A DNA stretch of 64,000 nucleotides from Coturnix japonica (GCF_001577835.2 NC_029547.1:61333937-61397936), one strand, 5' to 3'; shown: positions 35,201-48,305, counted from the stretch's first letter. Numbers and translations are program-made. The notes: generated by a model not told the origin, from the sequence alone.

Positions 35201-37104
35201 GAGTAACTTCCTTATGCGAAGTTTTTTCTTAATACTTCTCATGTAATCAGCTCAATATAGAACATCTGCAGAGATGACAACTCTACAGATGTATTCCCAT
35301 CTGTTTCTCGCAGCTCATTCCAGCTTGTGTGCCAGAAGACTTGACAAAATTGTCCTATTGAACTTAATCCATATAAAACCCAAGAACATCTTAAGTGTCT
35401 ATGACACTATGTGATTTCTTTTTTTTTTTCTTACACAACTTTAAAGCAATCTGTTTTTTATTAAGCAGCTTTTCTAACTCAAAGACATACTGCTCCCCTA
35501 GTGTTTATAATAGTATAAGTGATAAAGTGTAATAAAACTAATTCTGTCTCTACTATAGATAAGAGTTTATTTTGTTAAAGGAAATAATTTTGGCAGAAGT
35601 TAGATAACATTTCTCATGAAGTTTCTGTAAGCCAATGTTCAGATGTAGGATGAACTTCATTGATAGGAGGAGTCAGTTCTGGATAGTTAAGAGATTCATT
35701 TGATGTATGTAAAGATATACTGCATTCTGAGCTTTATTTTGTCTGCCTCCCAAATAGCCTGGAAATGCCTTAGACACCTATTTGTTAAATGAGGGTCTTC
35801 AAACAACTGTTTTTTTGTTTTGTTTTTAAAAAGTACCTTTTCCTGAAGTTATAAAGGATGGAGGACACCATCTTGCATAAATGCAGTTCTGATTTTTGAG
35901 GCAAAGCTTAAAAATATACACTTAGTCAAATACAAATAAGGTCCTCATGTGAATTACAACCCACAATCTGCAAACGCTTTTCAGCTGAAAATATGTATAT
36001 GCATCAGGACAGTAAAATCTCTGATGTACATACATATCACTTCAACTACTACAAGAACTGTGCACTCTTCCAGTTAATATGAATGGGTCTCAAGATTTAA
36101 ATTCATACAAATAAGAGCATTGTAGCACTTTCTCGTTGAATAACACTTGATCTGGCTTTAGTTTAATATGAGAAAAAAACATGATGGTTATGTTAGAGCA
36201 ATGTTGCTTAATGTCAGGAGTCATAGGTTTCCTGGGCTTTAGGATTTGCCTCTTAGCGTTGTGATTTCAGTGAGGAGAAAGGCTATGCAAGGCAATGTTT
36301 TGAACTTTTATCACAAGAAATGTTATTTTTTGAGCTTGGGATTTGGCACACATCCGGTTTCAAAGGGGCTGAATACCATTTTGGAGAACATTTTTTTCTC
36401 CTTGACTTCATCAGAGATAAAACTGTGGCTGGGGAAACAACCAAGGAAGCCTTTTAAAAACATCAAAGATGTCTTTGTAAGATGTTAGGCTTGCAATTCA
36501 TCACAGAGAAAACTCAAAACAAAATATGAAGGTAAGGATATTTATTGCAGTACAGACAAAAAAAATCTTCTTAAAATGTATTAGGGAAAAGTGATAAAAA
36601 CAAGATTCCATTTCAATTAAATAGCTTTAAAGAGTGTTTAGTATTCTATCATAGTTTTAGTCAATCAATATAATTTCAGTAAGGAAGCATCTTGAACGTT
36701 CTTTTCCTGCATCATTTGGTAAACTCTTAACCTATAATACAAAGAGCAAAGAAAACAGTGACTTCTAAGAAAACTATTCCTAGTGCAAAATGGAGAGAGA
36801 TGAGGGTATTAACCTTTTCTAATTAGTATGGCCTACAGCTTCACTAAGACCTTAAGTTTATCTTTTAATATCTGAATACCAGACATAGTTCAGAAAAGTA
36901 TCTCCCTACTAAGATATAGTCTTAACCTGCCAAATAAGTTTTTAATACCTCTTTGATCCTTTTTACTAGGGACTGTGCTATGCTCAAGATGTAAATTATA
37001 CTGCTCACTAAATATCAAATTGATACATTAAAATCATTTGATAGTTTCTAGTGTAAATAGTTAAGCTTGAAGTTACAAGGCAGGTAAGAAGGGAATAATT
37101 TTGC
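32249..37104. other. AT-rich spacer
   Basis: Holds a (CAAA)n patch at about 32673-32708. Frames at 32778-33032, 33320-33610 and 34237-34949 were examined on both strands, and no convincing splice pair or family was found. Confidence 0.45.
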
Positions 37105-37675
37105 TGTTAGTAGAGCTACATCAAAGAAATGTGGCCAGCAGGGTGAGAGAGGTCATCCTGTTCCTTTGGTCTGTGCTAGTACAACCTCACTGCATCCAGA
37201 TGCGGAGTCCTCAGCACAGGAGAGACATGGATCTGTTTGAGTGTGTCCAGAGGAGGGCCACAGAAATGATCTCAGAGACTAAATACCTCTCCTACAAGGA
37301 CAGGTAGAGAGACTGAGGGTGCTCAGCTCAGAAGAGAAGGCTGCAAGCTGATAACTGTTAGCAGCTTTTTGGGGAGCTACCTGAAAGAAGGGGTCAGACT
37401 CCTTATCAGGGTCTCTGGTAACAGTACAAGGGGAAATGGTTTCAAGCTAAAAGAGGGTAGGATATAAGGGTGATGTAAGGAAAAATGTATTTTAAATTGA
37501 GGGTGATGAGGCACTGGAATAGGTTGCCTAGAGGTGTAGTTGGCCCCTGGAGACTTTCAAGTTGAGGCTGGATCAAGCCCTGAGAACCCTAATCTAGCTG
37601 TGCTTGTCCCTGTTCATTGCAGGGGAGGTGGCCTTCAGAGGTCCCTTCCAACTCTAAGGATTCTATGATTCCTAT
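37105..37675 (+). repeat. CR1 LINE 3' fragment
   Basis: Starts in the terminal part of ORF2 (tggccagcagggtgagagag, gtgtccagaggagggccaca) and runs to gtcccttccaactctaagga and attctatgatt. The ORF2 remnant reads FECVQRRATEMI before decaying. Confidence 0.85.
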
Positions 37676-38584
37676 GCTCTAGCTTGTGGCCATTGTCTTT
37701 CACCCACCCAACATGCACTTCTGAGAAGTTGCAACTACTCCATATCCTCAGCTACATCCCATATAGCTGCAGATAGTCTCCCCTCCCCATCCTCTCTCTC
37801 ACCCTCAGTTAAATCAATGCCTTCTGCTTCTCCTTGCACAACTTGATCTCCAACACTGACAGTCATGGAAACCTTCCATTGAACTAACTGCCACGCAGCA
37901 CAGTCTGTCTTCCAACAGAACACCAAATTTGGGGACAGCACATTGGTATCTCTCACCAGTGCCAAGCAGTGGGTCAGGATCTTTCAGTTCTGTCTCCCAG
38001 TCACTCTTTCTTACACAGAAAAAAAAAAGAACAGTGTTATTATTTCTACATTATTTATACTTCACTTAAATAAGGAGTAGAAAATTATTTGGTTAAAAAA
38101 GAAGGCAAAAACTGGAAAATGACAGGAGTGCTTCTCTACTTGCTTTAAGCAAAACAATTCGAAAAATAAAAAATACAAACAAACAAAAACCCAACCAACC
38201 AAAGAAATCCAACAATTATCATAACTAAGATATTGGAATGCTATTTTTTTCCCCTTTTATTCTTTTTCATGAAGATCAAAGACAAGAAGAAGTTTTATTC
38301 TCACTTACATTGTCCTGAAAATTATGTTTTAAAAACGTAAGTTGAAAAGACAAAAGAAAATCCCATTTGGTCCAGAAATTAAAATTTTATTAGATAATGA
38401 ATAGATATATTGGTTAACAGTATTAATAGTAAAAGTCAATGGGAATTCCTTTGTGGCCACTGCTTGCTTCAGTGAACATCAGACTAACATTTCTAAGTTT
38501 TATTAGAAGCATTTCTAATGAGCCATGCTAAAACATGCACAATTTCAGGCTTCCTTAGGCAGAAGTCAGAATTAAAAATAATCC

Positions 38585-38865
38585 CATTGTATGGACAATG
38601 TCAATAAATAGACATGGGTCAATGGGCACAAGCTGGAACACAAGAAGTTCTTCCTGAACATTAGCGAAAACCTTACTGTGAGGATAAGAGAGTACCGGAA
38701 CAAGCTGCTCAGAGAGGCTGTGATATCTCCTTCTCTGGAGACTTTCTAAATCCACCTGGATGCTTTCCTGAGCCACCTTCCTTGGCACAGGCCAAGGACT
38801 GGATGATTTCCAGAGGCCCTTCCAACAGCAGAATCAATTTTGTGACTCCCTGATTCGTGTGATAT
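38585..38865 (+). repeat. CR1 LINE 3' fragment
   Basis: Contains aagaagttcttcctgaacat, tgtgaggataagagagtacc, ggactggatgatttccagag and cccttccaacagcagaatca. The tail is decayed. Confidence 0.85.
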
Positions 38866-40458
38866 GTATATGTCAAAACAGCAGTGTTTGAATTAACAGA
38901 TGCAGGAGCATCAGGGCTGTCAGCAGGAGCAGATTGTTTTGAGTTGCAGATGAGATAATAATTCACAGATAATCATTTAATTGATGGATTCAGTTATTTC
39001 TTTCTTCTCATACAGTATTCTCTGTCTTTGTAGCTTATATTCTGAAGTCCTTATCACCACCTCTCTTTACTCAAGGATGGAAGGGCTGCAAGAATTTGGA
39101 TCACATGGTGAGAAGCAGTAGGTGGAAAAAATTAAGGTAATGCTGACCTTTTAATATCTGTTTTTTTTTTTTCCTAGGCTACATAGACCTTGCCTGATTA
39201 AAATTTAGAAATGGGTTTATTGTCCTGCTAGCAAGTTGCAGTTGTGTCTCATTAGATAGCAGATTGTGTTTCAAAAGGGTCCCAGGTTGCTGGACCCTTT
39301 TGTGTGTGAGAGACTATTTCCACATGTGGTCCCAATGCTTGCCTTCTGCCAAAATATGCAATAGCAACAGAACAGAATAAAGAGATTAACAGCAGGAAAG
39401 CAACAAAGCAAACCGATCTGATGCTGTCAATTTTCCTGAAGCTTTTAATGCCCTCCCACTTCCCCTGTTAACAGACTGAGCTCCCCTTTGGCAGCACGGG
39501 CTTCTACTAATTGATGAGGAAGACGTGCATGATCATGATAGTACAAAATGAATGGTAAGAAACTGCATAAATGAAGGGGATTGTTTATTCCCTGACAGAA
39601 TTGCAAAATAGATGCAGTGATTTAAACAGCAAGCAGAGGAATGAAAAGTAAAATTAATTTGGTCATTATTCCTATACATTCACAGAGAACATCAACATTA
39701 GGAGACACTGTATTGTGTGCTTTTAGAAAGGAAATGAATAAGACATTCTCAGATCTTGATTTAAATTATAGTAAAATACAGAGGAGGCATCTTTCACTGG
39801 TAGATAGAATACTTCATGAATACAGAATCCTCAAGATATTTTCTTCTTATAAAAACAAGCACCGTTCTATTCATTATGAAAGATTAATACTTAACAAATA
39901 GCTACATTCTTTCAAAATTTCTCTAAGGCAGCCTTATCACCAAAACTGAGATACGTAGAGCAGGGATTTTGTGGTTTTGTTTGAAGTTGGAGATTACCAT
40001 AAGTATACTAATGTAAATATATGTGACTTCTGTTGTCTCAGTGACTTGATGATTAAAACTTGTGATTCAGTAAAATGATTAGTTTTACTGTTAAATATTG
40101 TTGTAGACAGCAAAATATATCTTTTTTTTTCCATTTCAAATTCAAAGGAGAAAGAGTTGCCTTGCTAAAGATCTATATAATGAAACTCTTAAAAGGCCAA
40201 GGTCTGTAAATCTGAGCTGAAATCTACTGAAAAACAGCAGACTGTTGAGAAATTACAACAAAATTTAAATTTCAGAGAATCATACACTTGGAAAATTGTT
40301 TGGTCCAACTGAGTGAAACTATGGGATAAGTAGGCTTTTATCACTTCTGCATTATCAGCTGCCTGGTTCTGCTGTAGCAGGAATGTCCCACTCCAGAAAC
40401 ACAAAGGATAGCATGACCCAGCAATATCAGGTGAGGCAGAACTGTGCCTCCTCTGTGT

Positions 40459-40502
40459 GTATTAAAACCACATTCATATGATTCATAATATGGTTTTAAT
40501 AC
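40459..40502. repeat. Inverted repeat able to form a 16-bp stem hairpin
   Basis: The arms gtattaaaaccacatt (40459-40474) and aatatggttttaatac (40487-40502) are reverse complements with one mismatch, around a 12-base loop. Confidence 0.75.
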
Positions 40503-41039
40503 AATTTAAGCTAGAACTGAGATCAAAACAGTCTCATATCATAGAATGATATTGTACGGCAACCTCAGACGATATTGTGTGTCTGTAGTCATATTCATCA
40601 CTAGATGTAGGGACTTAACTGAAAAATGAGAAAAGTATAAGAAAGACCAAGATTTCTAGGAGGATATAACTACTTTCTTCTGTTCTCCTCTGGAAATTTA
40701 ACACCAGTGTCTGTCTGCACTTGCGATATGTTCATAATGTTCATTTTACCACCAACAAAAATTGGACAGAAGGTAAATCATGGCTTCCATCTATCTCTCT
40801 CAACCTCTCTTTTTTCGAGTCTTAAGTACAGAGTTAACAAAACAATTCCAAGCACCAGTATCATAACCACCATCTGCCTTTCTTGGCAGTATCACTGTGA
40901 GTCAGCTGAAAAATCAACTGGAGTTGATGGGCAGGTTAGTGGGTTTCTGTGTTTGACCTTTTCATAAAACTTGAAGCACAAATGTGCATTTGGTCAGTAT
41001 TCACTGATTTGGATACTGCAGGTCAGTGCTGAATGAGAA

Positions 41040-41180
41040 GATACAGCTCCCCAGAGTCATGCTGATTGAAGAAGTTCAGCTATTTTAAACTGTGTGTGCC
41101 TGGTAGGTAATAAAGCTGCCTGCTTTCTTTACTCCTTTCCCAAGTTTGCTACCGGTTAAACATTTGGTGTCTGGGTCCTA
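41040..41180 (+). mobile_element. Possible LTR 3' end with primer-binding-site-like sequence
   Basis: An AATAAA at 41109-41114 is followed by a pyrimidine-rich 45-bp stretch, then ttTGGTGTCTGGG from about 41165, which resembles the TGGTG.. primer-binding start in some avian retroviral fossils. The 5' limit is not visible and no coding remnant follows. The call is tentative. Confidence 0.25.
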
Positions 41181-42548
41181 AGAAGCAACATGGTAAGATT
41201 TTCCCTTTGAACTTCTTGTCCTTGGCTATAGATGGGGAAAACACCATATTGTAAACCAAGTTGTTGTTATTTTGGGAGTGTAAAATGAAAATAATTGTTT
41301 ATTTCTTCACTCAGTTGAACTGATTCTATGCAAGTTAAGGTTCTCAAGAAAGCACACATAACAAACAAAAAAAAAGCTAATTGGGAGGCTTGCACTTCAG
41401 TTCTCTCAGTGTTCCAGAGAGCTCTTTCTTTTCAATTTTAGAAGAAATAATACTGGTTACATTAAGTGGTGAAGGAAATGGACTAGAAACAAGAGGAAAA
41501 GAATATGAAACTCATCAAGAAATAAAGAGTAGCTTGATTCTGATTATGCCATTCTTTATCAGCTGATATATCCAAGTATACATGTATATACACATACTGA
41601 ATAAAGAATCATTATCAACACCATGTTTATCAATATTTTAAGTTATTCAGTGTTGGTTTGAGCCATATGCTACTGGAACAACAAGAGTACAATCATACAT
41701 CATGTATGAGAAAAAATAAAAACAGATATAATTTTTTTTCCTCAATTTCTATTAAGTCCTTAGAATTTCATGAAGTATTCTTTATATTTGCCTGTAGTAT
41801 TTTCAGATTTCTTTTCTTTCTTTTTTTTTTCCCCTCAGAGCAACTTCTTAGTGTTTTATCAATAATAAGCCATTATAAGATTCTACAAACTTAATGAATA
41901 CTTCAGTGATCCTGATTACAAATAATTTTTGGAAATCAGAAATATTAGCATTATGCTTATAGCACATGATTATATTTGCTATTGAATGCTTAACATTGTG
42001 TTTTACTTCTCTGAGACAGGCGAGATATGTGAGCTGTTCTTCTACTGTAGTACAACTGATACTCTACATGGAAAGAAAAAAAGCCCCTTCTTCAAAACCT
42101 AAACATGGCATCATTTTGTATTCCATTGAACAAGAGACAGATAATATTCATGAGATCATTAGGGTGTGAATTAATACCTCACTGACATAAACAGTGTTTT
42201 GATTTGCCCATTACTTTTATGGTCTTCTTTTTCCCTTTCGTATATTCCATTGCTTAAATTACATAAACTAAGCATCAGCATCTCAGATGAAAATTAATTT
42301 TCTTTTGGAGACTACTGTTCCTTTTACTTCACCATTAGAAGAACTGGGAAGCAGAATCGAGTTGACAAAGAAAATGAATGCGAACACAAAGTACTGCTTG
42401 AGTCCTGTAAGTTTTCCAACGTAAGAAAGAGAGATGGTTGTGGAAATGCTCAGTGGTTTCTTAGTCTCATTAACCCTTCAACTCTCATTCACAAAATCTT
42501 TGTTACGAAGTAAAGGTTGAAGTAGGTAAAGGCAATAAAGTCAAGAAA

Positions 42549-42858
42549 ATCACAGAATCACAAAATTGTTTAGGTACAAACCCCTTGTTCAAGCAGGGAC
42601 ACCTGGTGCAGGTTGTCAAGGACCACATCCAGATGTCTTTTGAGTAACTCCAAGGAAGAAGACTCCAAAACACTGGGAAATCTGTGCCAGCACTTGGTTA
42701 TCCTCACAGTAAGGAAGTGTTTCCTGATATTCTGTGTTACAGTTAATGCCTCCACCTCTCAGCACAGCCAGTTCCAGCCTTACCACACTCTGATTAAAGA
42801 ATTTCCTCCTAACATCTAACCTAATTGTCCTGTTCTTTTTTTTATTATTATTATTATC

Positions 42859-42914
<56 letters not shown>

Positions 42915-43501
42915 TATCATTATTATCATTATTATTTTAATTTTAAAACCACTATATTTGTCCTATCACTATCAGATCATGTGAAAAGTATGTCTCCATC
43001 TGGTTTTTAAGCTCTTCTCTAGAGTGAAAAATCCTTTCTTCATAAGAAAGTTGCTCCACCCTTTTGATGACATCCTCAGGACTCAACAGTTCCATATCTA
43101 TTTTGTGCCAGGGGGCCCAAATCTGGATGAAATATTCCACACATGACCTCACAGACCTCTCCTGACTCAATGGCAATACTTTCCCTAGTGTATCCAAGAC
43201 TAATATTAGCCTTTTTAGTGGCTGATGTTCAACTTGGTAGCCAACTTGGTTTCCAGCTGGATGGCTCCCACCATGTATTAACATCTGTCTGTTTGTTCCT
43301 TGTTAGGTGCATTATTTGGCATTCTCTTTTGCTGGACTCTGTGAGGTTCCTGTCAGTCAATTTCTCCAACATTTCAAGGTCCCTCTGGATGATTCTCAGT
43401 CATACTGTGCTCTTCTCTCAGTTGTGTGTTGTCTATAAACTCACTGCAGGTGGATCCAGTACTGATACTGATGGTATACGTGCCCATGGCTTCTGACTAG
43501 A
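42549..43501 (-). repeat. CR1 LINE (element A), outer part of a nested cluster
   Basis: The 3' tail is at the left (cacagaatcacaaaattg) and the copy runs leftward. Antisense CR1 blocks include cctcctaacatctaacctaa, gtcctatcactatcagatca, gtgccagggggcccaaatct and ggtggatccagtactgatac. A (TTA)n run has grown inside its T-rich segment, and element B interrupts it at about 43502-43516. It appears to resume at 44096. Confidence 0.75.
42841..42936. repeat. (TTA)n microsatellite expanded inside CR1
   Basis: About 30 TTA/TCA trinucleotides lie where CR1 copies normally have a short T-rich stretch before ttaaaaccac. It yields a poly-Tyr frame that is not a gene. Confidence 0.9.
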
Positions 43502-43516
43502 CATTGTACTGGTCAA

Positions 43517-44095
43517 GGAATTACAGAATCTCGGGGTCAAGAAGGGACTCTGGAGATCTCTAGTCCAAACCCCTACCAAAGCAGGTTCTCTAAGGCAGAT
43601 TGTATGGGAAAGCGTGTAGGTGGGTTTTGAATATCCCAACTGTAAGAAACTCCACAGCATTTCTGCACAGCTTGCTTCAGTGCTCTATATGCTTCAATGT
43701 AATCATTCTTTTACTTGCGTTTGCCTGGAATTTGCTGTGTTCCAGTTTGTGCCCATTATCTCTTTTCCTCCACCCCACCCACTGACACACCCCCCAGCTA
43801 GATATTTGTAAGTGTTGATAAGATCCCCTGTTATTTTTCTCCAGGCTCAATGGTCCCTTTCTCATATGGAAGATGTACCAGGCCCACCTGCTGGCCATGC
43901 TCTTTTAATGCACACTGGGATACCATTGGCCTTCTTTGTTACAAAGGCACCCTGCTGGCTCATGGTCAATCTGCTGTCCACAAGAACACCCAGATCCTTC
44001 TCTGCAGAGCTCATTTTCAGCAGGTCAGCCCCTGACCTGCACTGATGTGTGCTACTATTCCTCTTCAGGTGTAGAACTCTACAGCTGAACATCAC
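43517..44095 (-). repeat. CR1 LINE (element B), inserted into element A
   Basis: A second CR1 3' end (ttacagaatctcggggtcaa) starts here, followed by ccaggctcaatggtcccttt, gggataccattggccttctt and catggtcaatctgctgtcca, which are antisense ORF2. On the minus strand the ORF2 remnant reads KMSSAEKDLGVLVDSRLTMS, a typical CR1 reverse transcriptase C-terminal segment. It lies within element A, so it is the younger of the two. Confidence 0.8.
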
Positions 44096-44276
44096 TGCTG
44101 AACCACCCTCTGGTTTCAGCCATTTATCTAGTTTTCAATCCACCTCACTTTCTGTCCTTTCAGCCCATATAACAATATGTTGTGTATAACTTTATTTTAG
44201 AGGAGACGGTGTCAAATGTTTTATGAAATTTCATATAACCAGTATTTGCATCTCTCTCTTCATCTATCATGTATGT
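44096..44276 (-). repeat. CR1 LINE, continuation of element A
   Basis: The blocks ttttcaatccacctcacttt, gagacggtgtcaaatgtttt and aaccagtatttgcatctctc are the antisense ORF2 segments expected just 5' of where element A breaks off at 43501. This supports insertion of element B into element A. Confidence 0.65.
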
Positions 44277-44282
44277 CCAATT

Positions 44283-45366
44283 TCAGCATAGTTGCCGTTA
44301 GTAGGAAAAAAGTTTCCCACACACACCATTTTTCACCATCCAGAAAAGGTGGAAGTCAGAAGTTGCCAAATCTGAACTGTATGGTGTGTGTGGTCTTCAT
44401 GGTCATGGTCTTCAAACTGTTATGGACCCTGATGCTGTCACGTGGCAAGAGACACTCCCTGGCCTAACTCAGAAAGTTCATGACTTCAGCATAGTCAGTA
44501 CTGCAGTGCAATTGTCAGAGCTGTTGGTTTCTGAAGGTTCCAGGAAATTCAACCTTTTCCCATCTCCAAAGACAGTGAATATCACTTTACCCACTGACAG
44601 CTGCATCTTGAGCCTCTTATTTGATGGGGAATTCACATTTCACCACTCCATGGACTGCTGTTTTGACTCTGGCTCACAGTGGTGACACCACATCTCGTCA
44701 CCAGTAATAATGCAATCCAGAAAACTGTCACCTTCAGCCTCATATAGGTTCATATTGGTTCAGTGCAACAAACTTGCACATGATGTTCCTTCTGTTCCTG
44801 TGTAAGCATTTGTGGGATCCACCTGGTGCCAACTTTGTGATATCCTGACATTGCCACAATTATTTCCAATGCACTGAAGACAATACCCAGCTCTGTATAC
44901 AGTTCCCTGGCCATAATCTGCCAATTTGTGCAGATTAGCCAATCCAGAGGCATTTAATTTCATGGTGCAGCAGCTGTGAATGCCCAACTGTAACATGGCT
45001 TGTCTTTCTGTTGATGATGATGATGCTGATGAATCTTTCATCACTGTTGATGCTGCTTAAGTGCACCACCCACTGCTTCACTATGCTCACATCTACTGTG
45101 TGTTCTATATAAATGTTCGGCAAGTATCAGTGAATATCAATGTGTTCAATTGTTTGTTTGTTTGTTTGTTTAATTCAGTGACATATCTTCTCTTCATTTG
45201 CACTTCTATGTCAGATGCCATCCTGTCAGACTGCCCCTCTGCTGCCATCTGTCACATGGCAGCAAAAAGGAATAGAATACTGGTGGAAAGGTTCAAACCT
45301 CCCTTGCCTTACCACAAACATAATAAAACAGGAGGCATTACTTTCAGAGCAGCCCTTGTAGAATTC
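44283..45366 (-). mobile_element. Mariner (Galluhop-like) DNA transposon with decayed transposase
   Basis: The right end, read on the minus strand, starts CTACAAGGGCTGCTCTGAAA, the Galluhop-type terminal repeat. Downstream, in broken frames, are the three catalytic aspartate blocks of a D,D34D transposase: GDEMWCHHCEPES (Asp codon 44699-44697), RDSIRVHNSLKTM for the usual HDNARPH (44439-44437), and DLATSDFHLF (44357-44355), with FGDGKRLNFLEPSE between the first two. The D1-D2 and D2-D3 distances (260 and 82 nt, against about 279 and 105 nt expected) are not multiples of three, and stops such as the TGA after SMEW are present, so it is dead. The left terminal repeat is missing; it abuts CR1 element A. 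Confidence 0.75.
45154..45174. repeat. (GTTT)n microsatellite inside the mariner
   Basis: About five GTTT units inserted in the N-terminal part of the mariner remnant. Confidence 0.8.
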
Positions 45367-47781
45367 CAGCCTGTGTTCATTGTTTTAGAGTCTGCAAGTT
45401 GTGTTACATTTTGGAGAACTACATCTGACACATTTAAACTCGGAGGATATCAAACTTTATTTTTCTTGACAGCAAGAGTAATTGCTATGATGTACAATAA
45501 AACTGATAGAGAAGTTCAGATCTGTTTGCTTAACCCGTTTTATAGCACAATCTTTCCTGCAGATGAATGTTTTGACAGGTAAACACAAAAAAGAGGACTT
45601 TATTTTTCTGGGATAAACACATATGGAGGGATCTTATTTCAGTTAAACTGATGTAAATCTGCCCCAACTGCAGTAAAGTCAGGCCATTTACTTTGGAATG
45701 AGAATGTAGCCTCTTATGTGAGAAGATAAATAATTCAGGGCTGCTTACAAAGTTATCTTTGTTCCCAACTTTGCATATTTTTCAAGAAATTTACATGTCC
45801 CTTTTCAAGATGAAAAATCTATTAAATAAATATGCGTCCCTTCTTCTTAAAGTGTTTGATAACACACTCATCTTACATTTTGAGCAAATCCTTCATAATG
45901 AAATATCAAAGGCAGCTTTGTCCTTAAGGTCAAAGATGTTTGTTCTTCTCCACTGCTGCTCTCTATATATCATATATACCACTGGTCAGTCCAGCTTTAC
46001 TTATTGCTGAGGAATGAGAAATACAAACCATGTATTTCTGCAGAAAGAGCAAAAAAACACATCACAAAACATAGTCAAAATGCATCAGTTTATATCCATT
46101 CTTCATAGCTGTTTGCATTATCATTAAGAGCACGGGGCAGAATCGGGGGAACACACGTTCATTATTCCCACTGATTATTTTTTTTCTGGCTACAGCTGGC
46201 AAGTAATTGCTGACAGTATTGATTTCACAGAAGACCAATAGCACTATCTGTGTTTCCTGAATCTTTTCCTAACCTTGCCTTGCTCTACCTTGCCTCATTT
46301 CTTCTCTTTTCCTTTTTAATTAGGGTTACTTTTGTTAGTTTTATTGTGCTTTGCCTCTAATATATATAATTTTTTCATGGTGGTAATCTGACACAATAAT
46401 AGTTTTCAGATGCTCATTTCTTAAATGGTTATTAAAAATTTTGTGCCAAAGGAGGAGTATCCAGCCACTCTTAGTGCAGAAACAACCTACAAAGTGCCAT
46501 ATAAACAAAAATTATGTTATGTGGCATCAAGATTTTCTTATGTGTAATGCAAAATTACACATTTAAGGTAAAATAAAAGAAAAATAAAAGCAAAAATGAT
46601 ATGATACAACTTATTTTTTATTTTTTTTCTTATTATTATTTTTAGCAGGACTGTCACTAATGCAATCTATATGGATGATGGAGCTAAAAAGTTAGAGACA
46701 AAAACTAATAAATCCACATATCCAGTTAGTTCTGTCCTGACTACTAATTATAATGTCATCAGACTATGCTGTTAGTAATTACTATGCTCAGGATAGTGCT
46801 GAAAAGCTTTCCATATGAAACTTCAGTGGTGAATGAACCTCTAAGAAAGGTTTAATTTTCATAACCATAAAAGTTTATCCCAACTATGTGAACCAGGCTG
46901 GAAGGGGTGAAAGCTTCTCACCCTCATGACTTGCTAAAATAAAGGTGTGGTAAAGATTACTTCTTTCAATACTAGACATAAAGTATGACTTACAAATAAT
47001 TCTTTTTCTAACTATCACTTATCTCACACTTTCATCTCCTGACAGGGACTGCTGTCTTCATTGAATAGAAGTACAGGTAACTGCAGAAGCCTGTGAGGTG
47101 GGAAGAAAAACCTATTCTCATGCTTTCACAAGAGGACTGACTGCTTTTAAAGGATGAAGCAAATAAATATAGAAATTACCACAGGAAATGTCACCTGAAA
47201 ATTTATGGTTGAATTCTATGTCCAGGTAGCAATGAACAAGTCTTATTAAAGTACTTTAATTATACTTTACTTCCATTCTCTGATAAGTGAGAACAGCCTA
47301 CTTTCTAAAACGTCACAATCAGTCCCACAACTGAGCATTTTCAGTCTGCTGATGACCCCCACAGTACAAAGGAAATTGCTAAGACTCATTCTACTTACCT
47401 TTTATTTTATTATTATTATTGTCTTGGAGTTGACATCTTACGTTTCAATGGGAAAAAATGAATGGAATGTTGAACAGTTTAGTGCAAGTTCATTTCCCTT
47501 TATTTTCTTAATTGATCCAACAAATGTGTTTTGTCTGGGTGACTATGGTGGATATGATGGCTGGACACAATACCTCAGTACCTGAAAAAAAATGACATGA
47601 TAATGAATACTGACAAGATCATTCCAATGTTTTAAATAAATGATAAGGAACAAAAGCAGAGATGGCTTTTTCAAAAATGAACCTCTACCCAGCTGAAGTA
47701 AGGTGTTTCCAACAAATCTAAATCATTCCACTAATGGGCATGTTACCTGGAAGTAAGGAGTGAAAACACCAGAAAAAACAG

Positions 47782-47842
47782 CAAAAAAAAAAAAAAAAAA
47801 GAAAGAAAAAAAAACCAAGAAAAAAAAAACAACCAACCAACC

Positions 47843-47870
<28 letters not shown>
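47782..47870. repeat. A-rich tract with CCAA units
   Basis: Long A-runs broken by single G residues and an (AACC)n patch. Confidence 0.9.
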
Positions 47871-47873
<3 letters not shown>

Positions 47874-48305
47874 AATAATTTTATGAGCTATCTATTTCTC
47901 TTTATAGTATTGTATATTTTTTGCTATTTTATTTTAACATACAAACTAACAGTTTCATTTATTTAACAGATGATCAATGAATCTACTCACCTGAAACTAC
48001 AACAAGTCTTTGGAGTCCTTCCTTTAATTAAAACCTCTGAAATTTTCCAAGTTTATTTTCTAGTTAAAAAGTGATTGTTGTGTATGGTAACAAGAATTAT
48101 GTATTTTTTCTGGAGTGCTTTGAACTGGCTTGATTTCCTCTGAAGAAATTTCTTTAACTCTTTAACTCCATATAAGTCCCAACATCAGAATTACCAAAAC
48201 TCCTCCTTTACAGTTCTGGATAGCTGTAAATGAAGTCACTGGACTTCATCACATCCATATTCATTGTGTTGTTTCATTTACTGTCCGAGATCTTCATAAG
48301 AAAAA

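Larger units (their letters stand above)
38866..42548. other. AT-rich spacer with a hairpin and a possible LTR end
   Basis: Mostly featureless unique-looking DNA. The items of note are the inverted repeat at 40459-40502 and the LTR-like end near 41109, listed separately. Confidence 0.45.

Noticed and set aside
42825-43010. Poly-Tyr open frame
   Set aside because: Translation of the (TTA)n microsatellite inside CR1.
44386-44685. 99-codon + frame and neighbouring short frames
   Set aside because: Antisense to the decayed mariner transposase.
45061-45582. 173-codon + frame
   Set aside because: Mostly antisense to the mariner remnant and crosses its terminal repeat into spacer.
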